Of a DNA stretch of 64,000 bases, positions 29,887-38,048 are shown one piece after another. The first letter of the stretch is position 1. Every line of letters begins with the position of its first letter. Origin of the DNA: Vaginimicrobium propionicum (GTDB lineage Bacteria > Actinomycetota > Actinomycetes > Propionibacteriales > Propionibacteriaceae); the NCBI RefSeq assembly GCF_900155645.1, contig NZ_LT706985.1:1474051-1538050 (forward strand), written 5' to 3'. A program made the translations under genes and the position numbers. The notes under the pieces are model-generated. The model saw only the letters and a program-made list of their open reading frames with translations, searched no databases and was not told the DNA's origin.

Positions 29887-31332
29887 TTACTGGTTGTTGT
29901 TCTTAATGCGGTTTGTTAACTCACTTACTTGATTAAAAATAGTGCGTCGCTCACTCATAGTGCGATTTATCTTCTTTACCGCATGCATCACGGTGGTGTG
30001 ATCTTTACCGCCAAATTCGGCGCCAATCTTAGGTAGCGACATCTCAGTTAATTCGCGACACAAATACATGGCTATCTGACGGGCAGTAACCAATGTTTGA
30101 GTTCGAGAGGTAGAGCACAACTCTTCTATCGTCACCCCAAAATAGTTAGCTGTCTCAGCCATGATTACTTGGGCACTAACCGAGGCTGCTCCCCCAGCAG
30201 GCAGGAAATCTTTCAACACCATTTGAGCAAGGCTAACGTCCAAAGGCTGACGATTAAGCGAGGCATAAGCTGTCACCCTAGCCAGTGCTCCCTCAAGTTC
30301 CCGTATATTTGTGCGAATATTTTCCGCAATGAACTCCAACACTTTTGGCGAGACCTGAAGGTTTTGATTAATTGCTCGACGCCTAAGAATAGCGATTCTG
30401 GTCTCTAAGTCGGGAGGTTGAATATCAGTAATTAATCCCCATTCGAACCGGGAACGCAGTCTAGTTTCTAGTGCTGCCAACGCCTTTGGTGGGCGATCAG
30501 AAGTCATCACAATCTGCTTTTGGGCGTTGTGGAGGGTATTGAAAGTGTGAAAAAACTCTTCCTGAGTTTGAATTTTTGATTCCAAGAATTGAATATCGTC
30601 AATCAATAACACATCAACTTCGCGATAAATACGACGAAATTCATTTGTTTGGTTAGCTGAGATGGCGTTGATGAAATGGTTAGTCATCTCTTCAGTGGTT
30701 ACGTACTTTACTCGAACATTGTCGTAGTAGCTACGTACGTAATGACCGACAGCATGTAATAGGTGCGTTTTACCTAAACCAGATCCACCGTAAATCATTA
30801 ACGGGTTGTAGGATTTTCCAGGCGATTCGGCAACAGCCATAGCAGCCGCATGAGCGAACTGATTAGATGAGCCGATAACAAAATTGTCGAAGGTGTATTT
30901 TTGGTTCAACACCCCGTCTTTTTCAACGTCTAGGCCCTCTTCTTCGTCTACTTCTGTACCGGATTCTTCAGCTTCTTTAAGCTTCTTTTTTGCGACGAAG
31001 TGTGCGATTTCTATTGGTTCATCGTCTGCAGGCTTAGCAGGCTTTAAGGCTAATTCCAAGCCTGGTTCGATGGTGATAGCTAGCCTCATCGACCGGCTAT
31101 ATAAATCTGAAAGCACCTCTTCAATTTCGGGACGCATGCGAGTTTCGATACGTTCCCTGGTGAACTCATTAGGGACAGCAATCATCATTGTGGACTCATG
31201 AACTGTCAACGGTTTGGCGCTGGTTAGCCAGGCTTGAAAATTTGGATTCGTTTCGGTCAGGACTGCTTGCCATGCCTCGGCTAGTTCAGGAACTTCTCGA
31301 CGGTGGAAGTTGTCTAAAGGTGAATCCGTCAT
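29887..31332 (-). CDS. dnaA: chromosomal replication initiator DnaA
   Basis: A 481-residue AAA+ initiator. N-terminal domain I is followed by an acidic linker (residues about 100-145), then Walker A GGSGLGKTHLL, Walker B LLIDDIQF and the C-terminal DNA-binding domain with the DnaA signature GGKDHTTVMHAV. The open frame begins at 31356, but GGAGG lies 9 nt before the ATG at 31332 (MTDSPLDN), so that start is preferred. A near-DnaA box (TGTGGAAAA) at 31368-31376 just upstream suggests autoregulation. Confidence 0.97.
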   Translation of the reverse strand: MTDSPLDNFHRREVPELAEAWQAVLTETNPNFQAWLTSAKPLTVHESTMMIAVPNEFTRERIETRMRPEIEEVLSDLYSRSMRLAITIEPGLELALKPAKPADDEPIEIAHFVAKKKLKEAEESGTEVDEEEGLDVEKDGVLNQKYTFDNFVIGSSNQFAHAAAMAVAESPGKSYNPLMIYGGSGLGKTHLLHAVGHYVRSYYDNVRVKYVTTEEMTNHFINAISANQTNEFRRIYREVDVLLIDDIQFLESKIQTQEEFFHTFNTLHNAQKQIVMTSDRPPKALAALETRLRSRFEWGLITDIQPPDLETRIAILRRRAINQNLQVSPKVLEFIAENIRTNIRELEGALARVTAYASLNRQPLDVSLAQMVLKDFLPAGGAASVSAQVIMAETANYFGVTIEELCSTSRTQTLVTARQIAMYLCRELTEMSLPKIGAEFGGKDHTTVMHAVKKINRTMSERRTIFNQVSELTNRIKNNNQ

Positions 31333-31668
31333 TGACCACTGCCTCCGTCTACCCAATTCACAAACCCTGTGGAAAACTTAGATTCTCGACATTAGTTGCC
31401 TAGCTCGCCAGCTGCAACTTCAAGCAAAGGAAAAACCTGGGTAAGTGCGGCGTGTCGGCTAGACTAAAACATTATTAGTCTTTTCGGATGGCTCTGGTTG
31501 TCTAGCCACTTTGAAGTTAGTGTGCAAAATGGCGTAACATTGCCAAGCCGTCGTTTAATCGAATCAGGTGACTTTACGTCAAGTAAAGGGACGATTCGGT
31601 GACAAGACGATTAGACCTGAAAAACCTGAGCCGCCTCGGTGGCCACATATAAGTATCGGAGTATTTTC
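31333..31668. promoter_or_regulatory. dnaA/rpmH divergent promoter region
   Basis: A 336-bp gap with no gene. For rpmH, TTGAAG (31511-31516), an 18-bp spacer and TAACAT (31535-31540) form a plausible plus-strand promoter with a leader of about 125 nt. For dnaA, TTGCAG (31412-31417), a 17-bp spacer and TAATGT (31389-31394) form a weaker minus-strand candidate. A one-mismatch DnaA box lies at 31368-31376 between that promoter and the dnaA start. An inverted repeat GACTAA/TTAGTC (31462-31480) followed by TTTT lies between them. Confidence 0.5.
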
Positions 31669-31806
31669 GTGAGCAAGCGAACTTTCCAGCCGAGTAACCG
31701 TCGTCGTGCTCGCACCCACGGTTTTCGCACTAGAATGAGCACCCGCGCCGGTCGCGCCGTCCTGGCAGCTCGCCGTCGTAAGGGACGCGCGAAGCTGTCG
31801 GTTTAG
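31669..31806 (+). CDS. rpmH: 50S ribosomal protein L34
   Basis: A 45-residue, highly basic ribosomal protein ([18 protein letters not shown] at the N-terminus, [11 protein letters not shown] at the end) found by reading the sequence directly. The start is GTG with GGAG about 7 nt upstream. Eight bases separate its stop from rnpA, the usual rpmH-rnpA pairing beside dnaA. Confidence 0.97.
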   Translation: MSKRTFQPSNRRRARTHGFRTRMSTRAGRAVLAARRRKGRAKLSV

Positions 31807-31813
31807 GCGACAA

Positions 31814-32176
31814 GTGTTAAGCCGATCAGCTCGGCTACGGTCGTCGGCGGATTTTTCCGCTACCGTCCGTGGCGGCGTTCGGGCGTCAAGCGCCTCAGTT
31901 GTGGTGCACGCTCGAATGGTTCCAGAAGCACAGCTAGACCCATCTGCTAGCCCGCAGGTGGGTTTCGTCGTGTCAAAGAAGGTCGGCAATGCTGTGACGC
32001 GCAATCGGGTTAAGCGTCGGTTAAGACATTTATGTCGCAGGGCGATTATTGATTGCCCAACCAATAGTCAATGGGTGGTTCGCGCTTTACCAAATGCGTC
32101 GATTCACCCTGATGAATTAGTTACGGATTTTGAAAAATCTTGGAATCAGGCCTTAACAAGAGTAGTCCGGAGCTAA
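31814..32176 (+). CDS. rnpA: ribonuclease P protein component
   Basis: A 120-residue basic protein that partners RNase P RNA in trimming the 5' end of pre-tRNAs. The RNR signature is clear: SKKVGNAVTRNRVKRRLRHL. The start is the GTG at 31814 (LSRSARLRSSADF follows), 8 bp after rpmH and coupled to it. A long antisense open frame over this gene is only its shadow. Confidence 0.95.
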   Translation: MLSRSARLRSSADFSATVRGGVRASSASVVVHARMVPEAQLDPSASPQVGFVVSKKVGNAVTRNRVKRRLRHLCRRAIIDCPTNSQWVVRALPNASIHPDELVTDFEKSWNQALTRVVRS

Positions 32177-32179
32177 GAA

Positions 32180-32446
32180 ATGAAATTTATTATGATCTGG
32201 TTCATTAAAGGGTGGCGAAAATTTATTTCTCCCCTTTACGGCTCAGTGTGCAAATTTTACCCCACCTGCTCTGCCTATGGCCTACAGGCTGTGGAATTAT
32301 ATGGTGGACTAAAGGGTGGCTGGTTAACCATAAAGCGTATTTTACGTTGTCACCCATGGTCGGCTGGTGGAGTAGATCCAGTTCCCGGCACACGGATTCC
32401 AGGCTATGAGTCCACAGATTTCTTATCCGAGAAGGTGACCTCTTGA
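32180..32446 (+). CDS. yidD: membrane protein insertion efficiency factor YidD
   Basis: An 88-residue protein of the YidD family, which assists YidC-dependent membrane insertion. The conserved [18 protein letters not shown] and [15 protein letters not shown] blocks, with their Cys residues, are present. It starts 3 bp after rnpA and its stop overlaps the TTG of yidC (TTGA), so the genes are coupled. Confidence 0.95.
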   Translation: MKFIMIWFIKGWRKFISPLYGSVCKFYPTCSAYGLQAVELYGGLKGGWLTIKRILRCHPWSAGGVDPVPGTRIPGYESTDFLSEKVTS

Positions 32447-33537
32447 TAAACCTGCTTATCACCCTAGAGACGTTGATTCCGTTGGATTCTAACGGGGGAA
32501 TCGGGCGAGCCATCATGTCGCCGCTTTATTGGGCGATCTCTGGGCTATTGAAAGTCTTTCACTCAATTTTCACGCCGCTATTTGGCTACACCTCCGGTGT
32601 TACCTGGGTGTGTGCCATCGCCCTGCTAACAATCGTTGTCAGAAGCCTATTGGCGCCGCTTTACGTCAAGCAGTTGAACTCGTCAAGAGCTATGCAGACC
32701 TTGCAGCCGAAGGTGAAAGCGCTACAAGAAAAGTACGGCTCCGATAGGGAGCGTCTAGGTGTTGAAACCCAAAAGCTATATAAAGACGAAGGCGTAAACC
32801 CGATGGCTAGCTGCTTGCCGTTGTTGTTGCAGCTACCTATCTTTTGGGCACTATTTAGGGTGTTAAATGGTGCCGCTAGAAATAACCCAGTCGGTTACTG
32901 GTTCGAAAATAATCACGAACTTGTTGATTCGCTGTCGCACGCAAATATATTTGGCGCCCAGCTATCTGGCACTTTTTTGCCATTAAGTAATGGTATCGGC
33001 GCCACCCAGATATTAGCTGGACTATTAATTCTGGCAATGACAGGTTTGCTGTTTTGGCAGCAAATGCACATGCTGCGTAGAAATATGCCACCCTCGGCAA
33101 TGGAAGGGCCGATGGGTCAGCAACAAAAAATGATGCTTTACATGATGCCATTCATGTATTTCATTTCTGGACCAATTATTCCGGTTGGTGTTTTGGTTTA
33201 TTGGTTCTTCTCTAATCTGTGGACGATGGGTCAGCAATACATAATCATTAGAACCTACCCAACTCCCGGTACCCCGGCATATATCGAGTGGGAAGACCGC
33301 ATGATTGCCAAGGGTAAGGATCCAAAGGAAATTGAGTCCAGAAGAGCTAATAAAGCGCGTCGTAACCCCAAGTTAAAGACTGCACCAGTGGTCACGGATG
33401 CTTCGGGTAAAGCCAAAGTTGCCCGTCAAGGACGAAACCGCTCCACCACTTTACAAAACACGAATTCAGGTAGACGTCAGGTGCAGCGTCAACAAACCCA
33501 ACGTTTGTCTCGCGCTGCCCGCAAGAAAAAGAAGTAA
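32443..33537 (+). CDS. yidC: membrane protein insertase YidC
   Basis: A 364-residue insertase of the Gram-positive YidC/Oxa1 type, without the large periplasmic domain of proteobacteria. Five hydrophobic segments and the amphipathic loop [19 protein letters not shown] are visible. The C-terminal tail (about 285-364) is very basic (ends RAARKKKK), as expected for ribosome contact. The start is a TTG overlapping the yidD stop, ahead of the conserved SPLYWAIS region. Confidence 0.94.
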   Translation: MINLLITLETLIPLDSNGGIGRAIMSPLYWAISGLLKVFHSIFTPLFGYTSGVTWVCAIALLTIVVRSLLAPLYVKQLNSSRAMQTLQPKVKALQEKYGSDRERLGVETQKLYKDEGVNPMASCLPLLLQLPIFWALFRVLNGAARNNPVGYWFENNHELVDSLSHANIFGAQLSGTFLPLSNGIGATQILAGLLILAMTGLLFWQQMHMLRRNMPPSAMEGPMGQQQKMMLYMMPFMYFISGPIIPVGVLVYWFFSNLWTMGQQYIIIRTYPTPGTPAYIEWEDRMIAKGKDPKEIESRRANKARRNPKLKTAPVVTDASGKAKVARQGRNRSTTLQNTNSGRRQVQRQQTQRLSRAARKKKK

Positions 33538-33556
33538 TTAAAGGAAAACTACGAAT

Positions 33557-34066
33557 ATGAGCGAAACTGAACAAAACTTAGAAGCTGAAGAGGCGGCGAA
33601 ATCTCGGTTAGCGGCTCTCGACGAGGAAGGCGACATAGCTGCCGACTATCTAGAAGATTTACTTGAGGTTGCCGATCTTGACGGTGACATCGATATTTAC
33701 ACAGAATCTGACCGCGCCCACGTCTCGATTATCACCGATGATAATCAGCTTGTCGGTAAAGATGGTGAAGTTTTGGATGCGCTTCAAGAGCTTGCTCGGT
33801 TGGCAGTAATGACGCATACCGGACACCGTAGCCGGTTAATGCTGGATATAGCGGGCTATAGAAGCAACCTACGTCGCGAGCTTCAGGCTTTGGCTCTGCA
33901 AGCCGTTGAGCAGGTCAAAGAAAATTCAGAACCAATTCGGTTAGCCCCGATGAACCCATTCGAGCGCAAGGTAGTTCATACAGTGGTAGCTGAGGCAGGG
34001 CTACATTCTGAGTCTGAGGGTCAAGCACCTAATCGTTGTGTGGTTATCTCTGTGGAAGATAAGTGA
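33557..34066 (+). CDS. jag: KH/R3H RNA-binding protein (Jag/KhpB-like)
   Basis: A 169-residue RNA-binding protein with an acidic N-terminus (1-40), a KH domain with the GKDGEVLDALQ loop near 73-83 and a C-terminal R3H domain (APMNPFERKVVH). The N-terminal Jag domain of firmicute homologues is lacking, as is usual in actinobacteria. AAAGGAA lies about 10 nt before the ATG. Its stop overlaps the GTG of rsmG by 4 bp. Confidence 0.9.
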   Translation: MSETEQNLEAEEAAKSRLAALDEEGDIAADYLEDLLEVADLDGDIDIYTESDRAHVSIITDDNQLVGKDGEVLDALQELARLAVMTHTGHRSRLMLDIAGYRSNLRRELQALALQAVEQVKENSEPIRLAPMNPFERKVVHTVVAEAGLHSESEGQAPNRCVVISVEDK

Positions 34067-34686
34067 GCATAGCTATAGAGAGGGCGCCAGAGGGTGCCCT
34101 CTCTTTGTTTAAGGACGATAAATCTATAACTCGATATGTCGATATATTGACTAGCGTTGGGATCGAGTGGGGGTTGCTTGGTCCTGACGAAGGTGAACGC
34201 ATTTGGAGTCGTCACGTCCTAAATTGTGCGGGTTTGGCTGATCTTATTCCACATGGATTATCTGTGGCTGACGTTGGCTCTGGTGCAGGATTGCCAGGGA
34301 TTGTGCTGGCCTTGATGCGTCCTGACTTAGAAATAACTTTGATTGAATCTTTAGAACGGCGAGTCGAGTTTTTGAATACGACAGTCAGTGACCTTGGTTT
34401 AGCGAATCAAGTTAGTGTCAGACGCGCACGTGCTGAGGATGTTCAAGATATTTATGATGTTGTCACTGCAAGAGCAGTGGCTAATCTGTCTAAACTTTTG
34501 CGTTGGACAAAGCAACTCATAGGCAGAAATGGCCAGTTACTTGCCCTTAAAGGACAATCGGCTACTACAGAAGTAGTTAAAGCTAAAAACTTATTAAAGC
34601 AGTTAAATCTTCGCGCTGAGGTGTTAACCGTATCTGCTTTGCCTGAAACTCAGCCGACTTGGGTTGTTCGGGTAGCGCGCGGCTAG
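34063..34686 (+). CDS. rsmG: 16S rRNA (guanine-N7)-methyltransferase
   Basis: A 207-residue SAM-dependent methyltransferase that modifies a G in the 530 loop of 16S rRNA (G527 in E. coli numbering); its loss gives low-level streptomycin resistance in other bacteria. The SAM-binding motif is VADVGSGAGLPGIVLAL near residues 68-84, and the family motif VTARAVANLSKLL follows. The start is the GTG at 34063, coupled to jag. It lies 77 bp before parA. Confidence 0.95.
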   Translation: MSIAIERAPEGALSLFKDDKSITRYVDILTSVGIEWGLLGPDEGERIWSRHVLNCAGLADLIPHGLSVADVGSGAGLPGIVLALMRPDLEITLIESLERRVEFLNTTVSDLGLANQVSVRRARAEDVQDIYDVVTARAVANLSKLLRWTKQLIGRNGQLLALKGQSATTEVVKAKNLLKQLNLRAEVLTVSALPETQPTWVVRVARG

Positions 34687-34730
34687 ACTTGGATAGTTGG
34701 CGCAGGCCGACAATCTTAGTGTGGTTTTTT

Positions 34731-34746
34731 CGTTTCACGTGAAACA
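34731..34746 (+). other. parS site 1 (one mismatch)
   Basis: CGTTTCACGTGAAACA matches the parS consensus TGTTTCACGTGAAACA except at the first base; the central 14 bp are a perfect palindrome. It lies between rsmG and parA, about 5 kb from oriC, where ParB would nucleate. Confidence 0.92.
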
Positions 34747-34762
34747 ATCCGAAGGAGTGCTG

Positions 34763-35602
34763 GTGAGTAAAACACTAAATGAAAATGTTTCACGTGAAAC
34801 AATGGCTCTACCCCACCCCGCAAAGACGCGGAGATTGGTCGTGGCTAACCAAAAAGGGGGCGTGGGGAAAACCACTACTGCGGTGAATTTGGCTGCGGCA
34901 CTAGCTGAAGGTGGCCAAAATGTGTTGGTGGTGGACATTGATCCTCAGGGTAATGCGTCCACTGCATTGGGGGTTGACCATCGGCAAGGTATTAAAGGTA
35001 CCTATGAAGTTCTTATCAGCCAAGCCTCTATTACTGACCTGGCGGTGACTTCAGCAGAGTTTGATAATCTGAAAGTGCTGCCCGCAACCATTGATTTGGC
35101 TGCGGCCGAGATAGAGCTGGTGCCTTTAGTGGCGCGGGAGCAGCGGTTGTTGAAGGCAATACGTAAATTTCAAGAAGAAAACTCGGTTGATTGGATAATT
35201 TTTGATTGCCCACCGTCGCTTAGCCTGCTGACAGTGAATGCGATGGTCGCCGCCACAGAGGTGTTAATCCCAATACAGACGGAGTATTACGCTTTAGAGG
35301 GCTTAACCCAGCTGTTACGTTCCGTATCTATGATCCGCGAAGAGTTGAACGCGGATCTGGCTATTGCTGGTGTATTACTAACGATGTTTGACGCACGGAC
35401 GAAATTATCGGCACAAGTCGCCGAGGAAATACATCGACACTTTGAAAAAGAAACCCTTAAAACCATTATTGCTCGTTCAGTAAGGATGAGTGAAGCGCCA
35501 AGCTTTAGGCAAACCATTATTAGCTATGACCCTAAATCTGTTGGAGCTAAGGCCTACCGTAAGGTGGCTATGGAGTTAACTATGCGGCAGGAGACGAAAT
35601 GA
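34763..35602 (+). CDS. parA: chromosome partitioning ATPase ParA
   Basis: A 279-residue Walker-type ATPase that moves ParB-parS complexes and the origin region. The deviant Walker A is KGGVGKTTTAVN and Walker B is VDWIIFDCPPS. AAGGAG lies 5 nt before the GTG at 34763; an ATG at 34802 is the other possibility. With the GTG start, the second parS site lies inside the coding sequence and encodes VSRET. The stop overlaps the parB ATG. Confidence 0.95.
   Translation: MSKTLNENVSRETMALPHPAKTRRLVVANQKGGVGKTTTAVNLAAALAEGGQNVLVVDIDPQGNASTALGVDHRQGIKGTYEVLISQASITDLAVTSAEFDNLKVLPATIDLAAAEIELVPLVAREQRLLKAIRKFQEENSVDWIIFDCPPSLSLLTVNAMVAATEVLIPIQTEYYALEGLTQLLRSVSMIREELNADLAIAGVLLTMFDARTKLSAQVAEEIHRHFEKETLKTIIARSVRMSEAPSFRQTIISYDPKSVGAKAYRKVAMELTMRQETK
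34786..34801 (+). other. parS site 2 (perfect)
   Basis: TGTTTCACGTGAAACA is a full 16-bp match to the bacterial parS consensus. It lies 23 bp inside parA if the GTG start is used, or immediately upstream if translation begins at the ATG at 34802. The two parS sites are 55 bp apart. Confidence 0.95.
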
Positions 35603-36504
35603 CGACTAAGAAAGGCGGTCTTGGCAGCGGATTAGGGGCATTATTCGCTAACACTGCACCTAGTGAAGCAGCGAACAAGACAGCTGAACCAGAGGTAAAA
35701 CTGGCGGATATGCCTGATGGGTCTTATTTCAAAGAAATACCCGTTAAAAAAATTAAGAAAAATCCGAAACAACCTCGCCAGATATTTGATGAAGATGAAT
35801 TGACCGAGCTGTCGGAATCGATAAAGGAAGTAGGCCTACTTCAGCCGATCATCGTTCGAGCGAAAAAAGACGGCTACGAACTGATAATGGGTGAGCGGCG
35901 TCTGCGAGCCCATCAGTTAGCCGGTATCGAAAAAATACCTGCAATAGTGCGTTCAACTGATGATAACGACATGTTGCGGGACGCTCTGCTCGAAAATTTA
36001 CACCGCAGTCAGTTAAATCCGCTAGAAGAAGCAGCCGCTTATCAACAAATGCTTGACGATTTTGGCTGTACACAAGATGAATTAGCGGAAAAGATAAAAC
36101 GTTCGCGCCCGCATATCTCAAATACCATTAGGTTGCTGAAGTTGCCACCTAGCGTTCAACGAAGAGTAGCTGCCGGAATATTATCTGCTGGCCATGCGAG
36201 AGCCTTATTGGTTTTAGATGATCCATTAGCCTGCGAGCAGTTAGCTCAGCGGGTGGTGGCCGAGGGTATGTCGGTAAGAGCTACGGAAGAGGCGGTAACT
36301 CTACATCGAATTGCCCCTCAGACCCAGAAGAAGAGAGTGGCCAGATATGTTCCCGATAGCTATCTACATAAGGCAGAAGCCTTGGCTGACGTATTAGACA
36401 CCAGCGTAAAAGTTACCGTGAGCACTAAAAAAGGGCGTCTGACTATAGATTTTGCCGATGAAGAAGACCTCGATCGAATAATTTCAATGATAATAAATAA
36501 ATAA
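35599..36504 (+). CDS. parB: chromosome partitioning protein ParB
   Basis: A 301-residue CTP-dependent DNA clamp that binds parS and spreads. The N-terminal ParB/Srx domain has GERRLRAHQLAG and ENLHRSQLNPLEEA. The helix-turn-helix region includes AEKIKRSRPHISNTIRLLKLP, and the C-terminal dimerisation domain ends the protein. The start (TKKGGLGSGLGAL) matches the family, including the N-terminal ParA-stimulating basic stretch. It is coupled to parA and faces trxA across a terminator. Confidence 0.96.
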   Translation: MTTKKGGLGSGLGALFANTAPSEAANKTAEPEVKLADMPDGSYFKEIPVKKIKKNPKQPRQIFDEDELTELSESIKEVGLLQPIIVRAKKDGYELIMGERRLRAHQLAGIEKIPAIVRSTDDNDMLRDALLENLHRSQLNPLEEAAAYQQMLDDFGCTQDELAEKIKRSRPHISNTIRLLKLPPSVQRRVAAGILSAGHARALLVLDDPLACEQLAQRVVAEGMSVRATEEAVTLHRIAPQTQKKRVARYVPDSYLHKAEALADVLDTSVKVTVSTKKGRLTIDFADEEDLDRIISMIINK

Positions 36505-36576
36505 AATGACTAATCTATTTATCGACATATAGTCTCAGTGATTTACCGATTTACTTATAATAAAAGGGAATAAAAA

Positions 36577-36610
36577 TCCCCGCTTCTAGCGGCAGAACTA
36601 AAAGCGGGGA
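36577..36610 (-). terminator. intrinsic terminator between parB and trxA
   Basis: A 9-bp stem TCCCCGCTT (36577-36585) with AAGCGGGGA (36602-36610). Read on the minus strand it is followed by ATTTTTATT, a good intrinsic terminator for trxA. On the plus strand the tract after the stem is weak, so termination of parB there is less certain. Confidence 0.8.
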
Positions 36611-36620
36611 AATTATTGCT

Positions 36621-36941
36621 TTAGCGCAATTCGTCAATCAGCTTTATTAGGCTGTTGCGGGTTTTGCCACCTTGGATGACCTTAACGACTTGGCCGTCCT
36701 TCCAAAACTGTAAGGTCGGCAAAGCCATCACGCCTTCACGCATTGCAATTGCGGGGTTAGCGTTCGTATCAAGCTTGACGAACTGTACCTCTGCTCCGTA
36801 TTTATCAGCCAATTCATCAATGATGGGGGAGAGCTGGCGGCAAGGCGCACACCAGTCAGCCCAAAAATCGACGACGGTCAATGTTTTGGAGCCTTTAACT
36901 ATCTCATCAAAATTCGCGTCAGTTACTTCTGATACAGCCAT
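36621..36941 (-). CDS. trxA: thioredoxin
   Basis: A 106-residue cytoplasmic thiol-disulfide reductant with the active site WCAPC near residues 31-35 and the cis-Pro in ALPTLQF. AGGAA lies 6 nt before the ATG at 36941; an ATG at 36947 abuts the ribosome site and is less likely. It sits 16 bp behind trxB, forming the reductase-thioredoxin operon. Confidence 0.95.
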   Translation of the reverse strand: MAVSEVTDANFDEIVKGSKTLTVVDFWADWCAPCRQLSPIIDELADKYGAEVQFVKLDTNANPAIAMREGVMALPTLQFWKDGQVVKVIQGGKTRNSLIKLIDELR

Positions 36942-36957
36942 AATCATTCCTTTTCTG

Positions 36958-37944
36958 TTATTCAGCTAAATAGTGCTCGGCGTCGAGGGCAGCCCTACAC
37001 CCGGTGCCTGCTGCGGTGATTGCCTGTCGATAGGTATGATCAACCAAATCGCCACAAGCAAAAACACCAGGCAGATTGGTTTTAGTGGTGGCACCCTCAG
37101 TAATCACATAGCCGGCCCCATCAATAGAAACTTGATTTTTTACCAAACCAGAGCGGGGCAAATGGCCGATAGCCTCAAATAATCCGCTAACCGCAAGCTC
37201 GCTTAATTCGCCGCTAACAGTGTTACGCAGCGTCAATGAAGCCAAAGTGGCGTCCCCACTCATGCCAACGACTTCGCTATTTAATGCCAACCGAATCTTC
37301 GGGTCAGCTTTTAGACGTTCCTGCATAATCGCAGAGGCTCGAAACTGGTCACGGCGATGGATGAGCGTCACGCTATTGGCAAAGCGGGTCAAAAATGTGG
37401 CCTCTTCGATAGCCGAATCTCCGCCACCAACTACAGCGATGTCTTTGCCACGATAAAAGAAACCGTCGCAGGTAGCGCACCAACTAACTCCCTTACCAGA
37501 GTAGGTTTCTTCATCAGGAATGTTGAGCTTTCGGTATCCGGAGCCCATCGCTAAGATAACGGCCTTTGCCTGGTAGCTGGCGCCATCGGAACTTGTTACC
37601 GTCTTTATTTTGCTTCTTAGATCGACAGCCACGACGTCATCAGTTATCAGCTCAGCGCCGAAACGCTCGGCTTGAACCTGCATATTGGTCATCAAATCCG
37701 GGCCAAGAATACCATCAGGAAAACCTGGAAAGTTCTCAACTTCGGTAGTTTTCATCAGCGCGCCACCGGCTTCAAGCTGGCCGGTGAAAACCAGTGGCTT
37801 GAGCTGAGCGCGGGCAGCGTAAATGGCGGCGGTATAACCAGCAGGTCCAGACCCGATAATAATGACCTCACGCAACGGCTGATCGGGTTCACTGGTTTGC
37901 AACTCAACATTTAGCTCAGTATTTAAGTTCAGTGCTTGAATCAT
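36958..37944 (-). CDS. trxB: thioredoxin reductase
   Basis: A 328-residue FAD/NADPH flavoenzyme that reduces thioredoxin. The FAD-binding [14 protein letters not shown], redox-active CATC (in [10 protein letters not shown]), NADPH-binding [10 protein letters not shown] and C-terminal FACGDL motifs are intact. About 20 extra residues precede the usual start. The 104-bp gap to the pseudokinase gene upstream can hold its own promoter; it contains two small hairpins but no clear consensus. Confidence 0.96.
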   Translation of the reverse strand: MIQALNLNTELNVELQTSEPDQPLREVIIIGSGPAGYTAAIYAARAQLKPLVFTGQLEAGGALMKTTEVENFPGFPDGILGPDLMTNMQVQAERFGAELITDDVVAVDLRSKIKTVTSSDGASYQAKAVILAMGSGYRKLNIPDEETYSGKGVSWCATCDGFFYRGKDIAVVGGGDSAIEEATFLTRFANSVTLIHRRDQFRASAIMQERLKADPKIRLALNSEVVGMSGDATLASLTLRNTVSGELSELAVSGLFEAIGHLPRSGLVKNQVSIDGAGYVITEGATTKTNLPGVFACGDLVDHTYRQAITAAGTGCRAALDAEHYLAE

Positions 37945-38048
37945 TGAATCTCTCTCGTCTGACAGCCGCTAACTCAAGTGATTGTGCCACACTAGCTGAT
38001 GCTTACGGAACACCGACGCTAATCAATACCAAGTATTATCTCTGGAGA

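Noticed and set aside
31462-31484. GACTAA/TTAGTC hairpin followed by TTTT in the dnaA-rpmH gap
   Set aside because: It resembles a terminator but no transcript would end there from either divergent gene; the stem is short and AT-rich.
31579-32064. 161-codon minus-strand open frame over rpmH and rnpA
   Set aside because: It is a low-complexity shadow of two certain genes with no domain-like sequence.
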